Notes: generated from the letters alone by a model not told the origin. Shown: positions 1-8,755, numbered from the stretch's first letter. The stretch is 21,880 bases of DNA from JAZKFT01 sp043760535 (GCA_043760535.1 JAYUOV010000354.1:1-21880); one strand, 5' to 3'. Translations and numbers: made by a program.

Positions 1-212
1 AAATTAAACAACTTAAAAAGTTGCATTTATTACTTGAATCCAGCTAATCAAAAAACGTCATTTTCATAAATAATTAAGGGCAATTATTTAAGGGTAAAAC
101 CGTTAATTGCTAACCGAACCACCAAAACTGGTTTAAAATAAAGCCAAACAGGAAACTGGTACAAAAAACCTCGACCCTATTTTGCTATATTGCAACTGTT
201 AAAAAATAGTAC

Positions 213-3191
213 ATGAGGATGGGATTACGCTTATTAGGAATAGTTGCTTTAGCTGCCATTGGCTTTACTACTATGGCACAACCTAAAGGAAATGTGGAAG
301 TGAAAAAACCAAAACAGTTTGAAGAACGCAAACTGGGATCTGAAAAAATGGCCGACAAAAAATTTACAGTACCTCGCCATTTTTTTCAGAACATGTACAC
401 CCACTACAATTTTTATTTTAATGCTAAATACAAACTTCTAGACATTATTGAAGCAGCCAAATTGGCTAATAAAGAGGATTATACCAAGCTCCTGCCCTTT
501 TACAATTACTCATTGGATGCTACTTCTAAAAGCACTGAATTAGATTCTATTTTACAAAAATGTACTGCTGGTATTTTATTACACGATCTTAGAAATGATT
601 GGATAGATAATCTCTACTTGCTAATAGGCCGTGCTTATTTACTTCGTAAAGATTTCGATTCGGCATCTATGACTTTTCAATACATCAACTATGCATTTAG
701 TCCTAAAGAAAAAGATGGTTACGACAAGGTTATAGGTAGCAACATTAATCAAGGCGGCAATGCATTAAGCATCGCTACTAAAGAGAAAACCAATCTTTAT
801 AAAAAGATAATAGAAATGCCGCCAAGCCGCAACGAATCTTTTATATGGCAAATAAGAACCTACACAGAGAAAGAAGAATTTATAGATGCAGCATCGCTGA
901 TAACTACTTTAAAAAACGACCCTCTTTTTCCGAAACGATTAAAAGAAAAATTGGCAGAAGTGGAAGCCTATAATTACTTTAAGCAGGGCATTTTTGATAG
1001 TTGTGCTAAGTATCTCTCTACGGCCATCAGCCTTGCAGAAAATAAGACAGAAAAGGCACGTTGGTACTACCTTATGGGCCAAATGTATCAGGATGCCGGA
1101 CAGCTTAAAGAGGCATCTGAATATTATGCAAAATGTGCCAACACTACTGTAGATATCGTAATGGAAGTGTATGCAAGACTTGCCTCTGTAAGGCTTCGCA
1201 AAAATGAAGACACAAAAGTAGTACAGCAAAATATTAATGAGATTTTAAAAATGGCCAAAAAAGAAAAATACGAACTGTACCGCGATATTGTTTATTACGC
1301 TGCAGCCCTTATGGAAATAGAAAGAAATGGATACGAAATGGCGGAAGCCTACCTAAAGAAAAGCATCCAATACAACACCAATAACGAGGAGCAAAAAAGT
1401 AAATCTTTTCTGGCACTTGCAGATATGGCTTACGACCTAAAACAATATGGTAAAGCTGGTAATTATTACGACAGCACTAATACAAGTGTAATAGATAGTT
1501 TATTAACTGCCAGAATAGAAACACGTAAACCTGGCTGTAAAATTATTTACGAAAAAGACCGAATTATATATGCACAGGATAGCCTTTTAAAAATAGCAGC
1601 TTTGCCCGAAACAGAACGAAATAGCTACGTAAAAGCCCTTGCAAAAAGATTAAGAAAAGAACGAGGCCTTAAAGAACCTATCGATAGCAGCAATACAGGA
1701 TTGGCACTAAACCAAACGCAGATAGGTAAAGGGCAAGACAATATTTTTGGCACCGAAAAAGAGTTTTATTTTTATAACGCTTCGCAAAAAAGTAATGGAT
1801 TTCAAACATTTAAGCAAAAATGGGGCGCCAGGCCGAACGTAGATAATTGGCGCCGCTCTGCCGCATTACAAATAGGCTTTGCTAACGCTATCGGTATCAG
1901 CAAAGCAGAAGATGAGAAAACTGAAACAAATAAAGCTGCCAAAAATTTAAACGGCGCAGTAGATATAAACTTGGTATATAACCCTACGGAATACACATTT
2001 GATGCACTTGCAACCAATTTGCCAATAGAAAGTGAAAGCCAGAATGTAGCTAACCAATCCATTAACGAGGCGATGCTGGCAAAAGCCTTAGCCCTGCAGG
2101 AAAAGATAGAAGATTTACCAGAAGCCATAAAAGTGTACGAAGCTTTATTGGCAAGGCTTGGTAAAGACACAGCCGCTGCCGAAGTTATTTTCAACCTAAT
2201 TTATTGCTACAATAAAACCGGCGAAACCATTAAAGCCAATACTTTAAAAAACCGACTCAACAGCGATTATAAAGATGGCATATTTACCAAAAAAATGAAT
2301 ACACCGGCAGTAGGTAACCAAAAAGCAAACTCCGCTGCCACAGCTAAATACAAAGAAATATACAATCTGTTTATAGAAGGTAATTTTGAAAAAGCTGTTG
2401 CTGAAAAACAAAAAGCCGATACTACTTTTGGTCCCAACTTTTGGACACCTCAACTGCTGTATATTGAAGCAGTTTATTACATCAAACAACGGCAGGATTC
2501 TTTAGCTATGCAACGGTTAAACATTATAGCAAGTACTTTTAGCACATCTCCCCTTGCTGCAAAAGCCCTTACTATGATAGAGGTATTAGGCCGCCGTAAA
2601 GAAATAGAGGCACACCTTACTTCGCTAAATATTGTAAGAGCCACAGATGAAGAAATAAAAACGGTTAGTACCATTGCACCTACAGTAACGCAACCCGTGG
2701 TTAGTAACATTGCGGCACCCATTAAAAATACAACTGTGGTACCGCCTTTATTAAGCGCCAAACAAGATATCATACCAGCTACTACAGCCTTACCAAAAAT
2801 GCCTTTTGTAATAGATACTGCTACTACTCATCTGGTAGCTATTTTGTTAGATAAAGTGGATATTGTTTACCTCAACGAAACGCTCAATTCATTTAGCCGC
2901 TATAACGGTTCCAATATTCGTTCTCAAAAATTCGACCTTGCCAAGCAAAAACTGAACGACACCTATTCGCTGGTAACCATTAACAGTGCCGATTTTACAA
3001 CAGCTTCTAAAGCTTACGAATACATTACAAAGGTGAAACCCAAAGCTGCTACCGCTATTGTGCCCTGGCTTGAAGCGGCCAAGTATAGTTTTATAGTTAT
3101 TAGTACAGCCAATCTGGAATTGCTGAAACAAAATCTGGATGTACCCGGATATATAAAAACTTTAAAAACAGTTTTACCAGACCAATTTTAA
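213..3191 (+). CDS. porW: PorW/SprE-like TPR protein of the type IX secretion system
   Basis: This 992-residue exported protein resembles PorW/SprE, a periplasmic TPR protein needed for type IX secretion and gliding in Bacteroidota. Residues 1-22 form a Sec signal peptide with likely cleavage after TTMA. Residues 55-75 carry the Tyr/Asn/Phe-rich stretch YTHYNFYFNA that opens this family. Helical TPR-like repeats follow at about 125-450 and again at about 620-800, separated by a charged low-complexity region. A C-terminal alpha/beta domain lies at about 860-990. The F. johnsoniae and P. gingivalis proteins are described as lipoproteins, but here there is no cysteine near the cleavage site. The gene is followed 164 bp later by a class A penicillin-binding protein on the same strand. 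The family call rests on recalled sequence pattern, not a search; a generic TPR protein is the alternative. Confidence 0.72.
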   Translation: MRMGLRLLGIVALAAIGFTTMAQPKGNVEVKKPKQFEERKLGSEKMADKKFTVPRHFFQNMYTHYNFYFNAKYKLLDIIEAAKLANKEDYTKLLPFYNYSLDATSKSTELDSILQKCTAGILLHDLRNDWIDNLYLLIGRAYLLRKDFDSASMTFQYINYAFSPKEKDGYDKVIGSNINQGGNALSIATKEKTNLYKKIIEMPPSRNESFIWQIRTYTEKEEFIDAASLITTLKNDPLFPKRLKEKLAEVEAYNYFKQGIFDSCAKYLSTAISLAENKTEKARWYYLMGQMYQDAGQLKEASEYYAKCANTTVDIVMEVYARLASVRLRKNEDTKVVQQNINEILKMAKKEKYELYRDIVYYAAALMEIERNGYEMAEAYLKKSIQYNTNNEEQKSKSFLALADMAYDLKQYGKAGNYYDSTNTSVIDSLLTARIETRKPGCKIIYEKDRIIYAQDSLLKIAALPETERNSYVKALAKRLRKERGLKEPIDSSNTGLALNQTQIGKGQDNIFGTEKEFYFYNASQKSNGFQTFKQKWGARPNVDNWRRSAALQIGFANAIGISKAEDEKTETNKAAKNLNGAVDINLVYNPTEYTFDALATNLPIESESQNVANQSINEAMLAKALALQEKIEDLPEAIKVYEALLARLGKDTAAAEVIFNLIYCYNKTGETIKANTLKNRLNSDYKDGIFTKKMNTPAVGNQKANSAATAKYKEIYNLFIEGNFEKAVAEKQKADTTFGPNFWTPQLLYIEAVYYIKQRQDSLAMQRLNIIASTFSTSPLAAKALTMIEVLGRRKEIEAHLTSLNIVRATDEEIKTVSTIAPTVTQPVVSNIAAPIKNTTVVPPLLSAKQDIIPATTALPKMPFVIDTATTHLVAILLDKVDIVYLNETLNSFSRYNGSNIRSQKFDLAKQKLNDTYSLVTINSADFTTASKAYEYITKVKPKAATAIVPWLEAAKYSFIVISTANLELLKQNLDVPGYIKTLKTVLPDQF

Positions 3192-3319
3192 TAGTAACAT
3201 CATTTTAAAATGTTAACAAAAGCATTTGAATTTTATCGAATCTCTGCACGGTCTTTGTTTAATTTTACAATGTTTAAATATTAGGAGCTGTTAAATAACT
3301 GATATTCTAAAAAAAGAGC

Positions 3320-3354
3320 AAATCGTAAATCGTAAATCATAAATCGTAAATACA
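3320..3354 (+). repeat. 7-bp tandem repeat array (5 units) abutting the PBP start codon
   Basis: Five consecutive heptamers read aaatcgt, aaatcgt, aaatcat, aaatcgt, aaataca, ending one base before the ATG of the penicillin-binding protein. They therefore form the translation initiation region of that gene. Related heptamers occur at 18752-18786 and 18888-18915. Confidence 0.8.
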
Positions 3355-3355
3355 A

Positions 3356-5779
3356 ATGTCCCGTGCAGTAAAAATATTATGGAGGCTTACCATTGTTGGC
3401 ATACTCGCCTTTGTTTTGTTTATCACCCTTATTAACTATGGTGTATTTGGCGATATGCCTTCTTTGCAAGAACTGCAAAACCCATCTTCCATAATGGCAT
3501 CCGAAGTATTTGCAGATGATGGAACACCCATGGGTAAATATTACTTGGAAGACCGCAGCCCTGTGGAATTAAAAGACATTTCTCCCAATGTAATAAACGC
3601 CTTGGTGGCCACCGAAGATGTGCGTTTTTATGAACACAGTGGCATAGATGGTATTGCACTATTAAGGGTTGTAAAAGGGCTTGGTAAGCAGGGTGGCGGC
3701 AGTACGCTTACCCAACAATTAGCTTTGGGTTTGTTTGGCGATGCAAGGGCAACCAATAAATTTAAAAGGGTAATGCAAAAGTTTAAAGAGTGGATAATTT
3801 CAGTAAAACTCGAAAGGAATTTTACTAAAGAAGAAATACTTACTTATTACCTTAATACAGTTGCTTTTAGCGAAAATGTATTCGGTATTCGCAATGCTGC
3901 CCGTACATTTTTTCAGAAAGAACCCGACCGGTTAACCGTGGACGAAGCTGCTGTACTTGTAGGTATGGTAAATGCACCAACTGCCTACAACCCAAAGCGG
4001 TATCCTAAAGCCTCCATGGACAGGCGCAATCTGGTGCTGGACAGAATGGCTGATGCCAAATATATTTCTGAAAATGATGCGTCGAAATATAAACTTTCTC
4101 CTATACAGCTAAACTTTAAAAAGCTGGATCAAAGCCAGGGTATAGCGCCATACTTTCGAGAAAATGTATTAAAAGATGAAGTAAGAAAAATGCTGAAGGA
4201 TAAAACCAAGCCCAACGGAAAACCTTACGATTTGTACCGGGATGGTTTAAGAATATACACCACATTAAACCCAAAAATGCAGGTGTATGCCGAAGAGGCC
4301 ATGGCTAAAAACATAGCCGTACAGCAGCGTTCTCAAAATGGCTATAACAGCTACCGTGGGCCAGCATTATGGAAACAATATGCCAGTAAGCTTGAAGGAT
4401 TTATAAAACAAACCGACCGCTGGAAAAATCAGAAAGAAGACGGAATGACCGACGAAGAAAACCGTAAATCTTTTGATGTAAAACAAAAAATGAAGGTTTT
4501 TGCATGGAATGCCAAACGTGAAAAAGACACCACACTTACACCATTAGATTCTATAAAATACCACAGGCAGCAATTACAAAGCGGCTTTATGGCCATGCAC
4601 CCAGTAACGGGTGAGGTAAAATGCTGGGTGGGTGGTATCGATTACAAAACCTTTAAGTTCGACCATGTGAACGTAATGGCTAAAAGGCAGGTGGGTAGCA
4701 CTATTAAACCCATGCTATACACACAAGCCATACAAGAAGCCGGCATGACACCAGAAAGTATGTGCGAAAACTGGGCACAATTTTTTCCTGGCGAAGGCTG
4801 GGTGCCATCTGGAAAAAGGGGCGGCGGTGGCATGGAGGCTATGTGGCATGCACTAGCTATGAGCCATAATGGGGTAGCTGCATACCTTATGAAACAGGTA
4901 GGCCGCAAAAGGTTTGTTGAATTTTTAAACACCTGTAATGTACAAACCAAACTGGAACCCCACTCCTCCTATGCATTGGGATCCTGCGATTTAAGCCTCT
5001 ACGAAATGATGTGGATGTACACCATGTTTGCAGGCAGGGGCTTTAATACAAAGCCACAATTTGTAACTCGGATAGAAGACCATAACGGCAATATTATTTT
5101 ACAAGTGCAGCCCGAACATAAGGAAGTAATAAGCGAAATAACCGCCTACACTATGGCAAAAATGATGGGCGGCTGTACCAAATTTGGCACCGGCAGAAGT
5201 ATGAGTTCGTTTGTACAGTTAAAAGCCGAAATGGGCGCCAAAACCGGAACGACCAACGAAAACAGCGACGACTGGTTTATTGGTTACACCCCAGAATTAC
5301 TTTTTGGCACCTGGGTAGGTATGGATGACCGATTTTTTAAAACAACGAGTGATGGTGCACACGTGGCAATGCCTACCTGTGGCTATTTTTTAAAATCTGT
5401 TTATGGCGATAAAAAACTAGGCTACGATTCAGAAGCGAAATTTATAAAACCAGCCATTGAGAAAACCGATGTGATTTACGATTATATAGAAGGTAATGCC
5501 GGATACAGCAGCCCCGATGCACAAGGGTGGGATATGGGAAGCGGCGAAGCAAACGACTATCAGGATTACGGTGCAGAAGGCGACAGTGCTAACCTAAATG
5601 AGCTAAAGCCTGAATCTGATTATCAAATAGATGATACAAAAATACCCAAACCAGCAAAGCCTGATACAGGAAAAAATAAAACCCAATTACCTGCAGACAA
5701 ACCCAAAGCTATAATGCCGGGTACTAAACCAACCGACAAGCCAAAGACTGAAGTGAAGAAGGATAACGACTACAAATGA
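3356..5779 (+). CDS. Class A penicillin-binding protein (transglycosylase/transpeptidase, PBP1A type)
   Basis: This bifunctional murein synthase of 807 residues polymerises lipid II and cross-links the glycan strands at the outer face of the inner membrane. One N-terminal membrane helix lies at about residues 8-28. The GT51 transglycosylase domain (about 50-230) shows the ATEDVRFYEH motif with catalytic Glu87, GGSTLTQQLA at 114-123 and a KEEILTYYLN stretch at about 158-167. The transpeptidase domain (about 405-660) shows SxxK as S448-T-I-K451, SxN as S503-H-N505 and KTG at 629-631. The last 100 residues or so are a Lys/Pro/Asp-rich low-complexity tail. The start is the ATG directly after a heptamer repeat array, which leaves no Shine-Dalgarno. 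It lies downstream of the PorW-like gene and ends in a clear terminator. It is intact, with all key motifs present. The exact PBP subclass name is uncertain. Confidence 0.93.
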   Translation: MSRAVKILWRLTIVGILAFVLFITLINYGVFGDMPSLQELQNPSSIMASEVFADDGTPMGKYYLEDRSPVELKDISPNVINALVATEDVRFYEHSGIDGIALLRVVKGLGKQGGGSTLTQQLALGLFGDARATNKFKRVMQKFKEWIISVKLERNFTKEEILTYYLNTVAFSENVFGIRNAARTFFQKEPDRLTVDEAAVLVGMVNAPTAYNPKRYPKASMDRRNLVLDRMADAKYISENDASKYKLSPIQLNFKKLDQSQGIAPYFRENVLKDEVRKMLKDKTKPNGKPYDLYRDGLRIYTTLNPKMQVYAEEAMAKNIAVQQRSQNGYNSYRGPALWKQYASKLEGFIKQTDRWKNQKEDGMTDEENRKSFDVKQKMKVFAWNAKREKDTTLTPLDSIKYHRQQLQSGFMAMHPVTGEVKCWVGGIDYKTFKFDHVNVMAKRQVGSTIKPMLYTQAIQEAGMTPESMCENWAQFFPGEGWVPSGKRGGGGMEAMWHALAMSHNGVAAYLMKQVGRKRFVEFLNTCNVQTKLEPHSSYALGSCDLSLYEMMWMYTMFAGRGFNTKPQFVTRIEDHNGNIILQVQPEHKEVISEITAYTMAKMMGGCTKFGTGRSMSSFVQLKAEMGAKTGTTNENSDDWFIGYTPELLFGTWVGMDDRFFKTTSDGAHVAMPTCGYFLKSVYGDKKLGYDSEAKFIKPAIEKTDVIYDYIEGNAGYSSPDAQGWDMGSGEANDYQDYGAEGDSANLNELKPESDYQIDDTKIPKPAKPDTGKNKTQLPADKPKAIMPGTKPTDKPKTEVKKDNDYK

Positions 5780-5796
5780 TACTTAGCTGAAACAAG

Positions 5797-5831
5797 AAAA
5801 AGTCTTGCCGTTAAAATGGTAGGACTTTTTT
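5797..5831 (+). terminator. Rho-independent terminator after the PBP gene
   Basis: The arm AAAAAGTCTTGCC (5797-5809) pairs with GGTAGGACTTTTT (5818-5830), with two G-U wobbles, an 8-base loop and a trailing T run. It lies 18 bp after the PBP stop and separates that gene from the RRM gene. Confidence 0.8.
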
Positions 5832-5832
5832 C

Positions 5833-5862
5833 TTGGATGCTATTTAAAAAGTTCTATTTTTG
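5833..5862 (+). promoter_or_regulatory. Bacteroidota-type promoter of the RRM gene
   Basis: TATTTTTG at 5855-5862 matches the -7 consensus TAnnTTTG exactly. A TTG at 5833-5835 sits 19 bp upstream, as expected for the -33 element. Transcription would begin near 5868, giving a leader of about 115 nt before the ATG at 5982. Confidence 0.6.
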
Positions 5863-5870
5863 ACTCACCT

Positions 5871-5914
5871 TAATGAACGTTGCTGGCTTTAGGTACGTAG
5901 TGCAACGTTAGTTA
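5871..5914 (+). promoter_or_regulatory. First leader hairpin of the RRM gene
   Basis: AACGTTGC (5876-5883) and GCAACGTT (5902-5909) are a perfect 8-bp inverted repeat with an 18-base loop. The stem can be extended to 13 positions (5871-5883 with 5902-5914) with one U-G pair and one mismatch. It would form at the very 5' end of the predicted mRNA and could stabilise it or act as a protein-binding site. Confidence 0.5.
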
Positions 5915-5931
5915 CCCCGGTTCCTATTCAC

Positions 5932-5990
5932 GATGGTTCATTACAGGTATTTAAATTGTTTCACTTTAAAAACGTAATGTAATGAACATC
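5932..5990 (+). promoter_or_regulatory. Second leader hairpin that encloses the RRM start codon
   Basis: GTTCATTACA (5936-5945) is the exact reverse complement of TGTAATGAAC (5978-5987), and the latter contains the ATG at 5982-5984. With one bulged G (5935), GAT at 5932-5934 also pairs with ATC at 5988-5990, giving 13 base pairs. The 32-base loop is AT-rich. A shifted register, CATTAC (5939-5944) with GTAATG (5974-5979), is also possible. The structure would hide the start codon, as in translationally gated or temperature-sensitive leaders. That function is inference. Confidence 0.5.
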
Positions 5991-6398
5991 TATGTTGGAA
6001 ATCTTTCTTGGACTATGACAGACCAAGACCTTGCTGATCTTTTCAGCCCGTATGGCGACGTAACCTCTGCCAAAATTGTGGTTGACAAATTCAAAGGAAA
6101 CCGTAGCAAAGGCTTTGGTTTTGTTGAAATGGCCGATGATGCAGCTGGTGCATCAGCTATCGCTCAATTGAACGACAGTGACCAAAGTGGTCGTAAAATT
6201 ATCGTAAACGAAAGCCAACCACGTCCTGCAGGCGAACGCCGCGAAGGTGGTGGAGGCCGTGACCGTGATGGTGGTGGTGGTGGATACCAGAAACGTTCTG
6301 GCGGATACGGCGATCGCAACGGCGGTGGCGGTGGATATGGTGGTAGTGGCGGCAGCCGTGGCGGAAGCGGCGGCGGCGGTGGATACAATCGTTATTAA
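5982..6398 (+). CDS. RRM-domain RNA-binding protein with glycine-rich tail
   Basis: A 138-residue cytoplasmic RNA-binding protein. Residues 1-78 form one RNA recognition motif, with RNP2 as IYVGNL (3-8) and RNP1 as KGFGFVEM (43-50), including the aromatic residues that stack on RNA. Residues 86-138 are a Gly/Arg/Tyr/Ser-rich low-complexity tail, as in bacterial glycine-rich RNA-binding proteins, which in cyanobacteria are cold-induced. The gene stands alone: a terminator precedes it, its own promoter lies about 120 bp upstream, and a terminator follows. The leader carries two hairpins, one covering the start codon, so translational or autogenous control is plausible. The family is certain; the RNA targets are unknown. 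Confidence 0.93.
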   Translation: MNIYVGNLSWTMTDQDLADLFSPYGDVTSAKIVVDKFKGNRSKGFGFVEMADDAAGASAIAQLNDSDQSGRKIIVNESQPRPAGERREGGGGRDRDGGGGGYQKRSGGYGDRNGGGGGYGGSGGSRGGSGGGGGYNRY

Positions 6399-6421
6399 TA
6401 TCGGTTATCACCCAATAAAAT

Positions 6422-6457
6422 AAAAAAACCTGTTGTGTAAGTACAACAGGTTTTTTT
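6422..6457. terminator. Bidirectional terminator between the RRM gene and the envC-like gene
   Basis: A perfect 15-bp stem, AAAAAAACCTGTTGT (6422-6436) with ACAACAGGTTTTTTT (6443-6457), closes on a 6-base loop. A/T runs on both sides let it serve the RRM gene on the plus strand and the convergent operon ending at 6538 on the minus strand. Confidence 0.9.
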
Positions 6458-6537
6458 ATTTTGGCCAAAAAATTAATTGATTATTGCGTTAAGCCATTTT
6501 TTAACCAACGCTCTAATCAAATTCAAAAGAAAGTTTT

Positions 6538-7872
6538 TTAACGCCTTATCCAACTTTCCGGATTTAGGTAATTGCCTTTTTCGTTGGTAATTAATAATTC
6601 CATTTCACCAACACCATCATCATTTATTCCGGCTTTGCCAATCGCCTGACCTCGTACAATTTTTTGACCTTCTTTTACAATAGAACTACTTAAATTATTA
6701 TAGGCTGAAAAATATTTACCATGTTTTATAACGACTAAAACAACATCGGCCACATTATAAATTCTGGTTACTTCGCCTTCAAAAATAGCTTTTACACTTG
6801 CTCCAATTCCTGTTTCCATAGTAACTCCGTCACGGTTTTCAATTATATCTCTGGGTTTGGCAGGAATCCTGTTCGCTCCAAAATGAAATGTTACAAACTT
6901 TTGATCCACTGGCCATGGCAAATTCCCTTTATTTTTTTCAAATTCAGCAGAAGTAATTATTCCTTCCGGGGTGTTTTCTAATTCACTTGGTGGCCGTTTA
7001 GTTTTTGGCGTTACTTCTGTTGGTAATTTAACAAGAGGAGGAACTACCGAAACATTATTTTTCTTATTAGCAAGTGCCACAGAATCATTGTATTTTTTTA
7101 GCCTGTCTTTCTCTCTTTTAATTCGGTCTTGTTCTATCTTTCTTGCCTTTGCTATTTCATCATCTATTATTTTCTTAATAGCCCTTGATATATCTTGCTT
7201 TTGTTTTTGTTTTTTTTGCATAGAGACACCTAGCTCATTCTCTGTTTTTTGGAGCTTTGTTAATGTAAGATCCTGCTCTTTTTTATCCTCTGCCAGTTCA
7301 TTCATTTGCTTACTCTGTTCCACTAAAGCCTTGCCTTTATCCTGCCTTTTTCCAGTTAGGTTTTCAACCTTGGTTTGTAATAATTCATTGGTCTTTTTTA
7401 TTTGTCCGGCCTGCTGCTCTCGGTACTGCCTATAATTTTTTAAGTAAGCAATTCTTTTAAGTGCATCGTTAAAAGTGCCTGCGGAAAAAAGAAAGTTGAG
7501 AAAATCGTAATTGCTCCTGTTTTTATAGGCATATACAATGCTTTTTGCGTACTGGGCTTTCAGCGTATCCAGTTCTTTTTTCAGCGTATCTATTTCACGG
7601 TAATTACGGATAATGTCTTTTCCTATATAATACACCTCTCCTTTTATATTTTCTATAATCTGGTTTCTGGCATCTATTTTACGGCTCAGTTGTAAACGGT
7701 AGCGAATGGTTTCTTTTTTATCGTTGCCCGTTTTAGCCAAGTTGGCACGTATTTCTTCTATCTCTCTATTTAAATCTTGTGTTTTTCTTTGTAACTCTTC
7801 CTTGGTTGGCGGTTGTGCAAAAGCGGTTGCCGAAAAAAGGATTATTGAATATATAAAAAGTAGTCGCTTCAT
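6538..7872 (-). CDS. EnvC-like murein hydrolase activator (coiled coil plus degenerate LytM domain)
   Basis: A periplasmic protein of 444 residues from the chosen start. That start (MKRLLFIY...) gives a clean signal peptide with cleavage near AFA|Q; an upstream in-frame ATG at 7914 would add 14 residues ahead of it. After the signal comes a long charged coiled coil (about residues 25-270), a Pro/Lys-rich linker, and a C-terminal M23/LytM-type domain (about 325-444). The LytM domain looks catalytically dead: the usual HxxxD metal motif is replaced by NRDGVTMET, and the HxH motif by GEMELLI. This matches EnvC, which activates amidases during daughter-cell separation rather than cutting murein itself. 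It is the last gene of a run with the DUF4292 lipoprotein, dut and ispF. An active endopeptidase is unlikely from these residues. Confidence 0.82.
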   Translation of the reverse strand: MKRLLFIYSIILFSATAFAQPPTKEELQRKTQDLNREIEEIRANLAKTGNDKKETIRYRLQLSRKIDARNQIIENIKGEVYYIGKDIIRNYREIDTLKKELDTLKAQYAKSIVYAYKNRSNYDFLNFLFSAGTFNDALKRIAYLKNYRQYREQQAGQIKKTNELLQTKVENLTGKRQDKGKALVEQSKQMNELAEDKKEQDLTLTKLQKTENELGVSMQKKQKQKQDISRAIKKIIDDEIAKARKIEQDRIKREKDRLKKYNDSVALANKKNNVSVVPPLVKLPTEVTPKTKRPPSELENTPEGIITSAEFEKNKGNLPWPVDQKFVTFHFGANRIPAKPRDIIENRDGVTMETGIGASVKAIFEGEVTRIYNVADVVLVVIKHGKYFSAYNNLSSSIVKEGQKIVRGQAIGKAGINDDGVGEMELLITNEKGNYLNPESWIRR

Positions 7873-7918
7873 GTGTTGTGGGGTTTCAGATAACAAGAAC
7901 GTAAATATTGCCACTCTA

Positions 7919-8752
7919 TTATTTCACCGTATAACCTTTTGGTATGGTAAACGGAAATGTTTGCGGCTCATTAAAAGTATATTGCTTAAAATTTAGTTGT
8001 ATATCCAACTTGGATTTTTCAGTTACCGTAATGTTTCTGTCTGTTGAAAAAAGGATTCCATTTTTATTTTGGTATTCGCTAAAAGTAATATCGCAAGTAC
8101 GGTTTCGGGTAATATCCACATCATCCAGCTTGCTATGTAGAATATTATTTGTGGTAGTATCCACATTTATCAGGTGTTTAAATAAATCACCAATACTTAA
8201 TGCCTGCAGTTTGTCTTCGTAATATTTATACGAAACTATGTTGTTAGCAAAAAAAATTGGGTTACCAAGAATTAGGTCTTGTAATGTGTAAAAATCAAAA
8301 GGCAGTTTGGTAACTTCCTGCAAATAGGCAATAGACCTGTATTTAATTTCCTTTTCTTGCTTGTTTAAAATCTTAACACTGTCTTTTGTGGCCAATATTC
8401 TTAAACCCTCAAAATCGATACCTAGCACTTTTTTAGTTATCGAAACCCAGATAACGCTGTCTTTTCTAAGTCTTATACCAATGTTGAAGTTGTTATTGTC
8501 ACCACTATTATCGTCGTAATCTGCTTTTATTTTAGTGGCAGAAAACCATTCGCAATTGATTCGGTTAGATTGTATTTTTTTTAGGATCGCCAATTTTAAT
8601 GCGGCAGAATCCACCTTTTGCTCTTCTCTAATAATTACAATTGCAGTAGTATCCTTTGTAGCGATAGCAGTTGTAATTTTTTTTGTGCTTCTGCAAGAAG
8701 CAAAGGCAATAATAGTAGCCGTAATTATTATCAGCGAGTGTAATACTTTCAT
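7919..8752 (-). CDS. DUF4292 family outer-envelope lipoprotein
   Basis: A 277-residue lipoprotein. The N-terminus is a hydrophobic signal ending in a lipobox with Cys20 (AFASC), followed by a short Thr/Lys-rich linker. The rest (about 50-277) is predicted mostly beta: alternating polar and hydrophobic strands, with KADYDDNSGDNNNFNIGIRLRKDSVIW-like spacing compatible with the DUF4292 domain of Bacteroidota, which has been likened to LolA/LolB-type lipid-binding folds. It starts 3 bp after dut ends and lies 46 bp before the envC-like gene, so the three are probably co-transcribed. A role in envelope lipoprotein or lipid handling is inference; the family call comes from recalled pattern and context. 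Confidence 0.7.
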   Translation of the reverse strand: MKVLHSLIIITATIIAFASCRSTKKITTAIATKDTTAIVIIREEQKVDSAALKLAILKKIQSNRINCEWFSATKIKADYDDNSGDNNNFNIGIRLRKDSVIWVSITKKVLGIDFEGLRILATKDSVKILNKQEKEIKYRSIAYLQEVTKLPFDFYTLQDLILGNPIFFANNIVSYKYYEDKLQALSIGDLFKHLINVDTTTNNILHSKLDDVDITRNRTCDITFSEYQNKNGILFSTDRNITVTEKSKLDIQLNFKQYTFNEPQTFPFTIPKGYTVK

Positions 8753-8755
8753 TTT

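Noticed and set aside
6164..6468. Antisense ORFs rich in proline or histidine
   Set aside because: They are mirror frames of the glycine-rich tail of the RRM gene and are explained by its repetitive GGN codons.
7873..7914. Upstream in-frame start for the envC-like gene
   Set aside because: It would put 14 mostly polar or mixed residues ahead of an otherwise clean signal peptide starting at 7872.
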